This document shows, one piece after another, positions 53,684 to 61,596 of a stretch of DNA of 64,000 bases. Position numbers and translations under genes: made by a program. The notes under the pieces were generated by a model. The model saw nothing but the letters and a program-made list of their open reading frames with translations. It was not told where the DNA came from and searched no databases. Each line of letters opens with the position of its first letter. The first letter of the stretch is position 1. The stretch lies in contig SVRT01000003.1 of NCBI GenBank assembly GCA_015064685.1, forward strand, positions 62,001 through 126,000, written 5' to 3'. Source of the DNA: Oscillospiraceae bacterium. Lineage in GTDB: Bacteria; Bacillota; Clostridia; Oscillospirales; CAG-272.

Positions 53684-53755
53684 CAAACGGTTTAATTCCG
53701 TTTGCGCGAAGCGCAACATCATTGGGCGTAAGCCCGTATCATTTGCCGAAGGCGA
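53684..53755. repeat. Modular hairpin array, short variant C
   Basis: Four adjoining hairpins CAAACGG/CCGTTTG, GCGC/GCGC, GGGC/GCCC and GCC/GGC separated by ACATCATT and TATCATT, which are degenerate forms of the spacer of arrays A and B. It lies upstream of the sialidase-fold promoter. Confidence 0.75.
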
Positions 53756-53763
53756 ACATCGTT

Positions 53764-53805
53764 CAAAAAACGCACCTTTGTCGGTAGACAAAAGTGCGTT
53801 TTTTG
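53764..53805. terminator. Bidirectional rho-independent terminator
   Basis: CAAAAAACGCAC and TTTGTC (53764-53782) pair with GACAAA and GTGCGTTTTTTG (53787-53805), one mismatched base on each side, loop GGTA, with A and T runs at both ends. It ends the small leftward unit that starts at 54008. Confidence 0.92.
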
Positions 53806-53845
53806 TTGTGCAAAGACTACGAAAAAGATATTTTTGCGGTTTGCA

Positions 53846-53959
53846 TTAAGGTTTCGAACTCAAACCGATTACGCTATTGAAAATTAAACTTTCAAATTCT
53901 TTTGTATGCTTTATTGCTTCTTCTGTGTCAACAGCTTGCACGAAAATTCTAATAAACAT
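53846..53959 (-). CDS. Possible 37-residue peptide or gene remnant
   Basis: A small open frame reads MFIRIFVQAVDTEEAIKHTK and continues to 37 residues. It lies between a good promoter (54008-54036) and a strong terminator (53764-53805), which makes a small transcription unit, but no ribosome site precedes the ATG and I recognise no family. It may be a remnant of a longer protein or a non-coding transcript. Confidence in translation is low. Confidence 0.3.
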   Translation of the reverse strand: MFIRIFVQAVDTEEAIKHTKEFESLIFNSVIGLSSKP

Positions 53960-54007
53960 TTTGCGCTTCTGGAACGGATTTCTTCAAGTCATAATTTTTC
54001 AAATAGG

Positions 54008-54036
54008 ATTATATCACACTTTTGTAAATAAATCAA
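54008..54036 (-). promoter_or_regulatory. Promoter of a small leftward transcription unit
   Basis: TTGATT (54036-54031) and TATAAT (54013-54008), 17-bp spacer, extended -10 TGTGATATAAT. Its -35 overlaps the left edge of hairpin array B. Confidence 0.72.
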
Positions 54037-54216
54037 GGCGCAGCCTTGTATATCATCCGCAACTTGTTGCGGTATATCATCAATGCGAAGCATTGTATAT
54101 CATCAAGCCGCAGGTATATGCACGCTAAAGCGTGATGAGATACAAGGGCGGCGAGCCGCCCTTGATGATATACACCGCACGTTGTGCGGCGATGATATGC
54201 CAAGCCTGCGGCTTGG
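54034..54216. repeat. Modular hairpin array, copy B
   Basis: A 183-bp chain of eight hairpins: CAAGGC/GCCTTG, CGCAA/TTGCG, AATGC/GCATT, a degenerate one, CACGC/GCGTG, CAAGGGCGGC/GCCGCCCTTG, CCGCAC/GTGCGG and CCAAGCC/GGCTTGG. The left half is spaced by TATATCATC, the right half by its complement GATGATATA. It aligns with copy A along its length; one hairpin has a wholly different stem sequence but keeps its pairing. Confidence 0.93.
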
Positions 54217-54298
54217 ATTATTTAGAAGGGCTCTGAACATAATTCCAACCGCCGAGCGGTTGGAGGTTGGTTTCTTCGCTACCATGCCACACCAACGA

Positions 54299-54336
54299 AA
54301 AACAAGAGGGATGGCTATTGCCATCCCTCTTGTTTT
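54299..54336 (-). terminator. Terminator of the tRNA-Trp gene
   Basis: A 17-bp stem (54299-54315 with 54320-54336) around TATT; leftward it is followed by TTTTCG. It begins right after the encoded CCA of the tRNA. A further hairpin (CCAACCG/CGGTTGG) is near 54246-54264. Confidence 0.9.
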
Positions 54337-54412
54337 TGGCAGGGGCAGAAGGGCTCGAACCCACGACCCACGGTTTTGGAGACCGGTACTCTACCAACTG
54401 AGCTATACCCCT
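54337..54412 (-). tRNA. tRNA-Trp (anticodon CCA)
   Basis: On the minus strand the sequence from 54412 folds as a cloverleaf: acceptor AGGGGTA with TGCCCCT, D arm GCTC/GAGT with AGTTGGTAGA, anticodon stem CCGGT/ACCG-type around CTCCAAA giving anticodon CCA, T arm with GGTTCGAGC, discriminator G, and CCA encoded at 54339-54337. A promoter lies at 54443-54471 and a terminator follows. Confidence 0.95.
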
Positions 54413-54442
54413 ATTTTTATGCCGCATTCCTGCGACCGATAT

Positions 54443-54471
54443 ATTATATCACAAAGATTTCGAAATTTCAA
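54443..54471 (-). promoter_or_regulatory. Promoter of tRNA-Trp
   Basis: TTGAAA (54471-54466) and TATAAT (54448-54443), 17-bp spacer, extended -10 TGTGATATAAT, about 30 bp before the tRNA. Confidence 0.8.
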
Positions 54472-54563
54472 TACCTTTTTCAAAAATATTTTTCAAAATT
54501 GTTTTTTCTTTGTTTTTTTGCGCTCTTTTCGTGTTTGTTTGGACTTTGCGGGCGCAAAATCTA

Positions 54564-54592
54564 TTGATTTTTGCCTTTTTGTTTGTTATAAT
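54564..54592 (+). promoter_or_regulatory. Promoter of the sugar-use operon
   Basis: TTGATT at 54564 and TATAAT at 54587 with a 17-bp spacer, 42 bp before the GH13 start. The next genes are tightly packed, so this probably drives all four. Confidence 0.82.
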
Positions 54593-54634
54593 GGTTTTAT
54601 AAGCGCAACCTCAAACGGTTTTTTGGAGGCAAAT

Positions 54635-56263
54635 ATGGGAAAAAACTATAAAAACGACACCGTTGTTTACCAAATATATCCTCGCTCATATCTCGACACC
54701 GACGGTGACGGATACGGCGATCTTAAGGGAATAATCTCGAAGCTTGATTACATCGCGTCTCTCGGCGTTAACGTCATCTGGCTTTCGCCCATCTACAAGA
54801 GTCCCGACGACGACAACGGCTACGATATATCCGACTACAAGTCTATTCAGCCGCGATTCGGCACGATGGACGATTTTGACACCCTCGTATCCGAGGCGAA
54901 AAAGCGCGGAATCGGCATTATGATGGACCTTGTTATCAATCACACCTCGGACGAGCACGAGTGGTTCCGTCGCGCTCTTGCGGGCGAGGAGAAATACCGC
55001 AACTATTACATAATCGAAAAAGGGAAAAACGGCAAGATCCCGAACAACTGGGGCAATTTCTTTGCTGAGTGTCCCTGGACTCCTTTCGGCGATGAAAAGA
55101 ACGGCGAGTATTATCTCCACCTCTTTTCCAAAAAGCAGCCCGACCTCAATTGGCACAATCCCGAGGTGCTTGAGGAGGTCAAGGACATCCTCAATTTCTG
55201 GCTTGAGAGAGGTGTTTGCGGCTTCCGTTGTGACGTTATCAACGTGATATACAAAAATACACTTGCCGACGGAAAGCGTCGCCCGATACTCACGGGTCAG
55301 GAGCATTATCTTTCGACCGAGGGCTGCCACGATATTCTCCGCAAGCTGCGCGAGAGCTGTCTTGAGCCTCACGGCGCGTGGGCGGTCGGCGAGACGGTTT
55401 TTGTTGATGTACAGAGGGCGAAGGACCTCTGCGACGAGAGCCGCGGAGAGCTTGATATGGTATTCTCCTTTGAGCATATGGAGTGCGATCAGATAATCGT
55501 AAAATGGTTCAAAACGAAGCTGAGACCGAAAAAGCTTATGCGCACGCTCTCAAAATGGCAGACGGCACTCGATTGGAGCTCGGTATACTTTGAAAACCAC
55601 GACCAGCCGAGATTTATAAGCCGCTTCTGTGACTCAAAGGAGTACAGAGCCGAGGCGTCGAAGATGGTTGCAGGCTTGCTACTCACACTCCGCGGAACGC
55701 CCTTTATCTATGAGGGGCAGGAGATTGGAATGACAAACGGTGATTTCAAGAATCTCTTCGAGGTAGAGGACATCGAGAGCCACAACGTCTACAAAATGGC
55801 AAAGAGCCTTGGACTTCCGAAGGGTTACCGTTGGAGAATGATTCAGCGGACCTCACGCGACAATGCGAGAACTCCGATGCAATGGACTGCGGGCGAGAAG
55901 GCGGGATTTTCTTCCTCTGAGCCTTGGTTGAAGATCAATGCAAATCATACTGAGGTCAACGTCGAGAACGAACAAAATCAGCAAAACGGCGTCCTCGCGT
56001 TCTGGCAGACGATGGTCTCTCTGCGCAAAGAGAACGAGGTGCTGAAAAACGGAAGCTTCACGTCTCTTTACGAGGGCAAGAGCGTTTACGCATACCAAAG
56101 AGAATACGAAGGCAAGCGTCTTGTCTCAATAATGAATATGTGCTCAAAGGCGGCAAAGATCCCGTCCTCGCTTGCACTTGGCGGGAAATTGATCATATCC
56201 AACTATGACGGAGAGAGCGATAAGCTCCGTCCGTTTGAATTCAGACTTATAGAACTCGATTGA
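54635..56263 (+). CDS. GH13 alpha-glucosidase/oligo-1,6-glucosidase-like enzyme
   Basis: GH13 enzymes of this type cleave alpha-1,4 or alpha-1,6 glucosidic bonds in maltose, isomaltose, sucrose or dextrin oligomers. The 542-residue protein has the conserved regions DLVINHTSDEHEWF, GFRCDVINVI with nucleophile Asp200, VGETVFV with acid/base Glu253 and FENHDQPRF with Asp323. The start (YQIYPRSYLDTDGDGYGDLKGI) and C-terminal beta domain are as in oligo-1,6-glucosidases. ATG 54635 has GGAGG 5 bases upstream; longer reading from 54083 crosses the tRNA gene and is not real. It has no signal peptide and is first in a four-gene operon. Confidence 0.94.
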   Translation: MGKNYKNDTVVYQIYPRSYLDTDGDGYGDLKGIISKLDYIASLGVNVIWLSPIYKSPDDDNGYDISDYKSIQPRFGTMDDFDTLVSEAKKRGIGIMMDLVINHTSDEHEWFRRALAGEEKYRNYYIIEKGKNGKIPNNWGNFFAECPWTPFGDEKNGEYYLHLFSKKQPDLNWHNPEVLEEVKDILNFWLERGVCGFRCDVINVIYKNTLADGKRRPILTGQEHYLSTEGCHDILRKLRESCLEPHGAWAVGETVFVDVQRAKDLCDESRGELDMVFSFEHMECDQIIVKWFKTKLRPKKLMRTLSKWQTALDWSSVYFENHDQPRFISRFCDSKEYRAEASKMVAGLLLTLRGTPFIYEGQEIGMTNGDFKNLFEVEDIESHNVYKMAKSLGLPKGYRWRMIQRTSRDNARTPMQWTAGEKAGFSSSEPWLKINANHTEVNVENEQNQQNGVLAFWQTMVSLRKENEVLKNGSFTSLYEGKSVYAYQREYEGKRLVSIMNMCSKAAKIPSSLALGGKLIISNYDGESDKLRPFEFRLIELD

Positions 56264-56276
56264 AGGGAGAAAGACC

Positions 56277-58616
56277 TTGATAGAGATAAAAGATAGGGTG
56301 TTCAAGATAGACACCGATAAAACGAGCTATATCTTCCGCATCACCGGGCAGGGTCACGCGGAGCATATCTTTTACGGCGCAAAATTGCCCGAGGCGGACG
56401 CTGACGCACTTGCACTCAAGAATACGATAGCTCTCGGCTCGACCGTTGAGTATTCAAAGGACGCGCCGGGGTATTCTCTTGACTCTATGCTTCTCGAATA
56501 TTCTGGAGTTGGAAAGGGAGACTACAGACACACCCCCATCGAGATAATTATGCCCGACGGAAGCTTTGTCACCGATTTTGTCTACGAATCGCACACGGTA
56601 AGCGATAAACCCGCAACGTCGGGAAACGAGCTGCCCTTTGCCACGGGTGATGGAGAGAGCCTTTCTGTAATATTTGCCGACAAAAAATATAAAGAGATAA
56701 AGCTCGAGCTTACTTATACCGTTTTTGCCGATTGCGACGTCATCGCGCGAAGTGTGCGTCTTAGAAACGACAGCGGCGAGAGGGTATATATCCGAAAGCT
56801 TATGAGCTTTATGGTCGATATGCCGTCATCGGATTACGAGATGCTGACGCTCGACGGCGGTTGGGCAAAAGAGGCACATATACACGTGCGCCCCTTGACC
56901 GACGGACTGTACGTCAACGATTCAACCGTCGGCGCATCCTCAAACAGACACAATCCTGCGTTTCTTCTGAAGGAAAAGACCGCTACCGAGGAGACGGGAA
57001 GGGTCTACGGCTTTAACCTTGTTTACAGCGGAAACCATTACAGCGCAGTCGAGGTCTCAAATCACGGTACGACTCGCGTGATGTCGGGAATAAATCCGCA
57101 CTGCTTTCTCTGGAAGCTTGAGAGCGGTGAGAATTTTGTCACACCCCAGGCGGTGATGGGCTATTCCGAGAGCGGAATAAACGGTATGAGCCGATCGATG
57201 CACCGCTTTGTCAATGAGCATATCATCCGCGAGGATTTCAGATACAGCGAGCGTCCCGTTGTTATCAACAACTGGGAAGCAACCTTCTTCAATTTTAACC
57301 GTCGCAAGCTCCTAGCCCTTGCGCGCAGGTCAAAAAGGCTAGGGATAGAGATGTTCGTGCTTGACGACGGATGGTTTGGCAAGCGCAACAACGACCGCGC
57401 GGGACTTGGAGATTGGGAGGTCAATACCAAAAAGCTGCCCGGAGGAATCAAGTCGCTGTCGAAAAGGATAAACAAGATGGGTATGCGCTTTGGACTCTGG
57501 TTTGAGCCCGAGTGTGTCAACGAGGACAGCGACCTCTATCGCGCGCATCCCGATTGGGCAATAAAGGTACCCGAAAGAGAGTGTTCTCTCGGCAGAAATC
57601 AGATGGTGCTTGACCTGACGCGAAAAGAGGTCAGAGACTATATAGTCTACGCGGTCGACAAGGTCTTATCCTCGGCGAATATCGAATACGTCAAATGGGA
57701 TTACAACAGACACATAAGCGATGCGTATTCGCTCTCGCTAAAAAACCAGGGAGAATTTTTCCACAGATATATATTGGGTCTTTACGAGGTCCTGCATCGT
57801 ATTTTCTGTGAAAAGCACCCGAGCGTATTGCTTGAGAGCTGCTCATCCGGCGGAAACAGATTCGATCTCGGTATGCTTTGCTTCTCACCGCAGATATGGA
57901 CCAGTGACGACACAGACGCAAGAGAGAGGATGGAGATACAAAGGGGAATATACACCTTCTACCCTCAGTCAACCGTCTCCTCACACGTATCGATGACACC
58001 AAATCAGCAGACTCTGCGCTCGGCCCCCCTCTCAACACGCTTCAACGTAGCGGCATTCGCCCCGCTCGGCTACGAGCTTGATTTCTCCGAGCTTACACCC
58101 GACGAGCGCAAGCAGATAAAGGAGCAGATAGCATTTTACAAGGCACACAGAAAGACCTTTACTTATGGCGAGCTGTGCCGCTATTTTCCTAAGAAAAACG
58201 AGCGCGAAAGCTTTCAGGTAAAGGGAGATGGCGAGATCATATCCGCGATATATAACCTTGATTACAAGGCGAGCCCCGAGCGCGATATCTTGAGAATACT
58301 GCAAGCCGAGAACGGCAAGAGATACAGAATGACCTCGGTCAAGCAGAATTTAAAGATCGCTCGCTTCGGCTCGCTTATCAAGCACATAAGCCCCGTAAAT
58401 ATCCGCGCGGACGGATTTATTATGCGTACCGTGGACAAGCACTTTTCACTCGTTGACGGAAGGGAAGAATATACCTTATCGGGCGAAGGACTCAGAGCGG
58501 GCATACCTCTTGCAATGCAGTATAGCGGAACGGGATATAACCCGAATATCCGCGTAACGGGAGACTTTGGCAGTACCATGTATCTCATAGAAGAAATCGA
58601 CGAAAAGGAGATTTAA
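56277..58616 (+). CDS. GH36 alpha-galactosidase
   Basis: This 779-residue protein is a full-length GH36 alpha-galactosidase of the AgaR/AgaA kind: a large N-terminal beta-sandwich, then the TIM barrel with FVLDDGWFGKRNNDRAGLGDWEV, WFEPECVNEDSDLY, nucleophile motif VKWDYNR (Asp475) and TSDDTDA (Asp544, acid/base), followed by a C-terminal beta domain. It releases galactose from raffinose, stachyose or melibiose. The start is TTG 56277, with AGGGAG 7 bases upstream and no ATG near, so the TTG seems real. No signal peptide. It begins 13 bp after the GH13 gene, and a GPH transporter follows one base after its stop. Confidence 0.95.
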   Translation: MIEIKDRVFKIDTDKTSYIFRITGQGHAEHIFYGAKLPEADADALALKNTIALGSTVEYSKDAPGYSLDSMLLEYSGVGKGDYRHTPIEIIMPDGSFVTDFVYESHTVSDKPATSGNELPFATGDGESLSVIFADKKYKEIKLELTYTVFADCDVIARSVRLRNDSGERVYIRKLMSFMVDMPSSDYEMLTLDGGWAKEAHIHVRPLTDGLYVNDSTVGASSNRHNPAFLLKEKTATEETGRVYGFNLVYSGNHYSAVEVSNHGTTRVMSGINPHCFLWKLESGENFVTPQAVMGYSESGINGMSRSMHRFVNEHIIREDFRYSERPVVINNWEATFFNFNRRKLLALARRSKRLGIEMFVLDDGWFGKRNNDRAGLGDWEVNTKKLPGGIKSLSKRINKMGMRFGLWFEPECVNEDSDLYRAHPDWAIKVPERECSLGRNQMVLDLTRKEVRDYIVYAVDKVLSSANIEYVKWDYNRHISDAYSLSLKNQGEFFHRYILGLYEVLHRIFCEKHPSVLLESCSSGGNRFDLGMLCFSPQIWTSDDTDARERMEIQRGIYTFYPQSTVSSHVSMTPNQQTLRSAPLSTRFNVAAFAPLGYELDFSELTPDERKQIKEQIAFYKAHRKTFTYGELCRYFPKKNERESFQVKGDGEIISAIYNLDYKASPERDILRILQAENGKRYRMTSVKQNLKIARFGSLIKHISPVNIRADGFIMRTVDKHFSLVDGREEYTLSGEGLRAGIPLAMQYSGTGYNPNIRVTGDFGSTMYLIEEIDEKEI

Positions 58617-58617
58617 G

Positions 58618-60045
58618 ATGAATAAAAACATGAACAGAAACCGATTTTGCTTCGGTCTTGGTACGGTAGGACGCGACGCGCTCTACTCACTTGTCAGTAT
58701 GTACCTTTTGGTGCATCTTACCGACGTCGTAAGGTTTTCAGACGGCGGACTTGCCATTATCGGAACGATGCTCACCCTGTTTGGAATTTTCGACGCGATA
58801 ATCGACCCGTTCGTTGGCGCCGTCGTCGATAATACGAAGACGAGATGGGGAAAATTCAAACCCTGGATATTCGTCGGAATGATAGGCACGGCAATACTTA
58901 CCGTCCTTATGTTCCACAATTTTGAAATGACCGAGACGGGACACATCGCGCTCTTAGCGGCGACTTATCTGCTCTTCAGCATCTTTTTCTCGCTCAACGA
59001 CATAGCTTATTGGTCGCTTATGCCCGCGATCTCCAAGGACCAGAAGGTCAGAGAAGGAGTCGGCGCGTTTGCGAGAATATGCGCGAACGTGGGTATGTTT
59101 GCAATGGTGCTTATCTACCTTTCTGTCCCCGATCTCTTCGCGGGACTCGGACTCAACGAAAGAGACAGCTATTTCGTTTTTGCGATAATCGTTGCGATAA
59201 TTATGATGCTCTTCCAGAGTATTACGCTTATCGGAGTAAAGGAGGATCGCACACAGCTCGCCACGGTCGAGCGCACAACGCTCAAGGACCTCTGGCGCGC
59301 GCTTATCAAGAACGATCAGCTTCTTGTCACCGCGATATCAATGGCACTCTTTATGATAGGCTACTGCACGACTACGGGATTCGGCACGTATTATTTCAAG
59401 TACGCCGTCGGAGACGAGGGACTTTATATGGTGTTCGCCGCGGTTTTGGCGGTGGCGCAGCTCACGGCTCTTTCGGTTTTCCCGCTATTCAGAAAGAAGT
59501 TCACAAGAAAGCAGCTCTATACGGGATCTATGATCGCCGTGACCGTGTCGTACATAATATTCTTCCTCTCGTTTGAGTGGCTGCCGCTCATCGTTATCGC
59601 GGGACTCGGACTCTTTTTCGCGCAGGCGTTTATCCAGCTCCTTATGCTCTTGTTCCTTGCCGATGCGGTTGAGTACGGTGAGTGGAAGCTCGGCAAGAGA
59701 AACGAGGCGGCGTCCTTTGCCGTTCAGCCCTTTATAAACCAATTTGGCGGCGCTATGAGTAAGGGAGTCGTGTCCTTCACGCTTATAATTTCGGGACTCA
59801 ATATGATCGCAAACGAGATAGGACTCTATCCCGACCGCGAGGCTGAGATCGTTGCGGGTATCCCCGATTCTTCGATCTGGATAATGAAAATATCTATGAT
59901 GATCCTTCCCCTTGTCTGTATCCTCGTCGGCTTTATCCTCTATCAGAAGAAGTTCAAGATAGACGAAAAGCTTTACGCCGAGATCGTTGCCGACCTTGAA
60001 AAAAAGAACGCTCTTGAGGAGAAAAAGGATGAAGCTCACTCTTAA
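58618..60045 (+). CDS. GPH family sugar:cation symporter (MFS)
   Basis: The glycoside-pentoside-hexuronide family (MelB-like) couples sugar uptake to Na+ or H+. The 475-residue protein has 12 predicted membrane helices. The family signature is seen: a start FGLGTVGRDALYSLVSMYLLVHLTD, the first cytoplasmic loop DAIIDPFVGAVVDNTKTRWGKFKPWI with the conserved acids and charged GKFKPW, and a repeat unit in the second half. Substrate is likely a galactoside or glucoside, given the flanking GH36 and GH1 enzymes. ATG 58618 follows the GH36 stop by one base with AAGGAGA upstream, and its end overlaps the GH1 gene by 17 bp. Confidence 0.93.
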   Translation: MNKNMNRNRFCFGLGTVGRDALYSLVSMYLLVHLTDVVRFSDGGLAIIGTMLTLFGIFDAIIDPFVGAVVDNTKTRWGKFKPWIFVGMIGTAILTVLMFHNFEMTETGHIALLAATYLLFSIFFSLNDIAYWSLMPAISKDQKVREGVGAFARICANVGMFAMVLIYLSVPDLFAGLGLNERDSYFVFAIIVAIIMMLFQSITLIGVKEDRTQLATVERTTLKDLWRALIKNDQLLVTAISMALFMIGYCTTTGFGTYYFKYAVGDEGLYMVFAAVLAVAQLTALSVFPLFRKKFTRKQLYTGSMIAVTVSYIIFFLSFEWLPLIVIAGLGLFFAQAFIQLLMLLFLADAVEYGEWKLGKRNEAASFAVQPFINQFGGAMSKGVVSFTLIISGLNMIANEIGLYPDREAEIVAGIPDSSIWIMKISMMILPLVCILVGFILYQKKFKIDEKLYAEIVADLEKKNALEEKKDEAHS

Positions 60046-61312
60046 GAAGGACCTCTTGCTCGGTGTTGCGACCGCGTCTGCGCAGATCGAGGGAGGAGAT
60101 AAAAACCACAACTGGGCGCGCTTTTCAGAGGATGGAAAGATCGCAGACGGATCAAGTATCCTGCGTGCCGACGACCACTATAACCGCTGGCGCGAGGACA
60201 TCGACCTGATGGCAGAAATGGGTATACAGATATACCGTTTTGGTATAGAGTGGAGTCGGATCGAGCCTGAGCGCGGTGTTATCTCAAAGAACGCGATCGA
60301 GCATTACAGGGAAGAAATTTCCTATATGAAGGCAAAGGGAATATTGCCCCTTCTTACGATCCATCACTTCACCCATCCGCTTTGGTTTGAGGATATGGGA
60401 GGCTTTACAAGCAAGGAATCCGTGGATATATTCATGGATTACGTAAAGGTGGTTATCGATTCGTTCGGTGACCTTGTCAACGAGTATATCACCATCAACG
60501 AACCGAACGTCTATTGTACCAACAGCCTTTTTTACGGCACCTGGCCGCCCGAGAAAAAATCGCTTTCCGCACTCGTTAAGGCGTTCTCAAATATGACCGC
60601 ATGCCACGTCAAGGCGTACGAATATATTCATCAAAAAAGGCGAGAGATGGGCTATGATGACACAAAAGTGAGCTTCGCCAACCACCTACGTATTTTTGCG
60701 CCGAAAAAGGAAAAAAATGTAATTCACAAAATTTGTGCCAAGCTCACCGATTGGCTCTTCCAGGGGGCGATAACGCGTGCAATGATGACAGGAAAATGTG
60801 CATTTCCTGTGATGCGTCGCAAGGGAGTCAAAAAGGGAAGATATTATGATTTTATCGGCGTAAACTATTATTCCAGAAGCACGGTTTCGGGAATTGCCGA
60901 CGGTGTAAGAGAGAATTGCTATAAGAACGACCTCGGCTGGGAGATATACCACGAGGGACTTATCGAGCTTGCTCAAAAGCTGTATAAAAAGTATAACGCA
61001 CCCATCTGGGTCACCGAGAACGGCACCTGCGACAACTACGACAAGTTCAGAGCCCGTTTCATCTATGATCAGCTCAAGCTTATCTCTGAGACTGAGAACG
61101 AGATCGTGCGCTATTATCATTGGAGCTTTACCGACAATTTCGAGTGGAAGGAGGGCGAGAGCGCCCGCTTCGGAATCGTTCACATCGATTATGAAACGCA
61201 GAAAAGAACCGTGAAAAATAGCGGAAAGCTGTACTCCTCGATTATCGGGAACGGCGGGGTGACCGACGAGGCTTATGCAGAATTTGTTGAGCCGTCAGTC
61301 TACAAAAAGTAA
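60029..61312 (+). CDS. GH1 beta-glucosidase/6-phospho-beta-glycosidase-like enzyme
   Basis: GH1 enzymes are retaining beta-glycosidases. The 427-residue protein has the N-terminal FLLGVATASAQIEGG-type motif (here LLLGVATASAQIEGG), YRFGIEWSRIEPERG, TINEPNVY with acid/base Glu158, and WVTENGTCD with nucleophile Glu330; a final WSFTDNFEWKEGESARFGIVHIDYETQKRT follows. It is slightly shorter than most GH1 enzymes (about 450-470). Whether it acts on free or phosphorylated beta-glucosides cannot be told; with a GPH symporter rather than a PTS, free glycosides are more likely. ATG 60029 overlaps the transporter, with GAGGAG upstream. Confidence 0.92.
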   Translation: MKLTLKKDLLLGVATASAQIEGGDKNHNWARFSEDGKIADGSSILRADDHYNRWREDIDLMAEMGIQIYRFGIEWSRIEPERGVISKNAIEHYREEISYMKAKGILPLLTIHHFTHPLWFEDMGGFTSKESVDIFMDYVKVVIDSFGDLVNEYITINEPNVYCTNSLFYGTWPPEKKSLSALVKAFSNMTACHVKAYEYIHQKRREMGYDDTKVSFANHLRIFAPKKEKNVIHKICAKLTDWLFQGAITRAMMTGKCAFPVMRRKGVKKGRYYDFIGVNYYSRSTVSGIADGVRENCYKNDLGWEIYHEGLIELAQKLYKKYNAPIWVTENGTCDNYDKFRARFIYDQLKLISETENEIVRYYHWSFTDNFEWKEGESARFGIVHIDYETQKRTVKNSGKLYSSIIGNGGVTDEAYAEFVEPSVYKK

Positions 61313-61321
61313 ATAATCACC

Positions 61322-61361
61322 AAAAAAAGTGCCTGCGATAACACCCGCAGGCACATTTTTG
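61322..61361 (+). terminator. Rho-independent terminator of the sugar-use operon
   Basis: GTGCCTGCG (61329-61337) pairs with CGCAGGCAC (61346-61354), with A and T runs on both sides; it closes the four-gene operon. Confidence 0.92.
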
Positions 61362-61414
61362 TCAAAAAAATGTACTTTTTTGAGCAATTTTTTGATAAAT
61401 ATGCACTTTTTATG

Positions 61415-61443
61415 TTGACAAGCCCTAATTTGGATGATATAAT
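61415..61443 (+). promoter_or_regulatory. Promoter of the polysaccharide locus
   Basis: TTGACA at 61415 and TATAAT at 61438 with a 17-bp spacer, 150 bp before the start codon. The long leader that follows is described separately. Confidence 0.88.
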
Positions 61444-61449
61444 ATTATA

Positions 61450-61596
61450 TATTAGTGTAATATTTGACTTTAATTAAAAAGCAACATTATCTTCCGACAA
61501 GCAGGTCGAAATTCGGACGCCGTATTCTGTGAGTCGGATTTTTTACGCCATTTCAAAAATGCGGCATGGAGCCGACAAAAAACAGGAGTTTATGTG
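61450..61596 (+). promoter_or_regulatory. Long leader with switch-like hairpins
   Basis: The 5' leader of about 145 nt has TCCGAC (61493-61498) able to pair with GTCGGA (61533-61538), which is followed by TTTTTTA, a terminator shape. TCCGA can alternatively pair with TCGGA at 61513-61517, and GTCGG can alternatively pair with CCGAC at 61572-61576. The three pairings exclude each other, as in an attenuator. I do not match it to a named riboswitch class. Confidence 0.5.

Noticed and set aside
52102..54216. CRISPR array
   Set aside because: There is regular spacing, but the units are self-complementary hairpins, the conserved element is only 9 bp, unit lengths differ, and no cas genes are present.
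54083..54634. Upstream extension of the GH13 gene to 54083
   Set aside because: It crosses hairpin array B, the tRNA-Trp gene and the promoter at 54564; GGAGG and the conserved N terminus fix the start at 54635.
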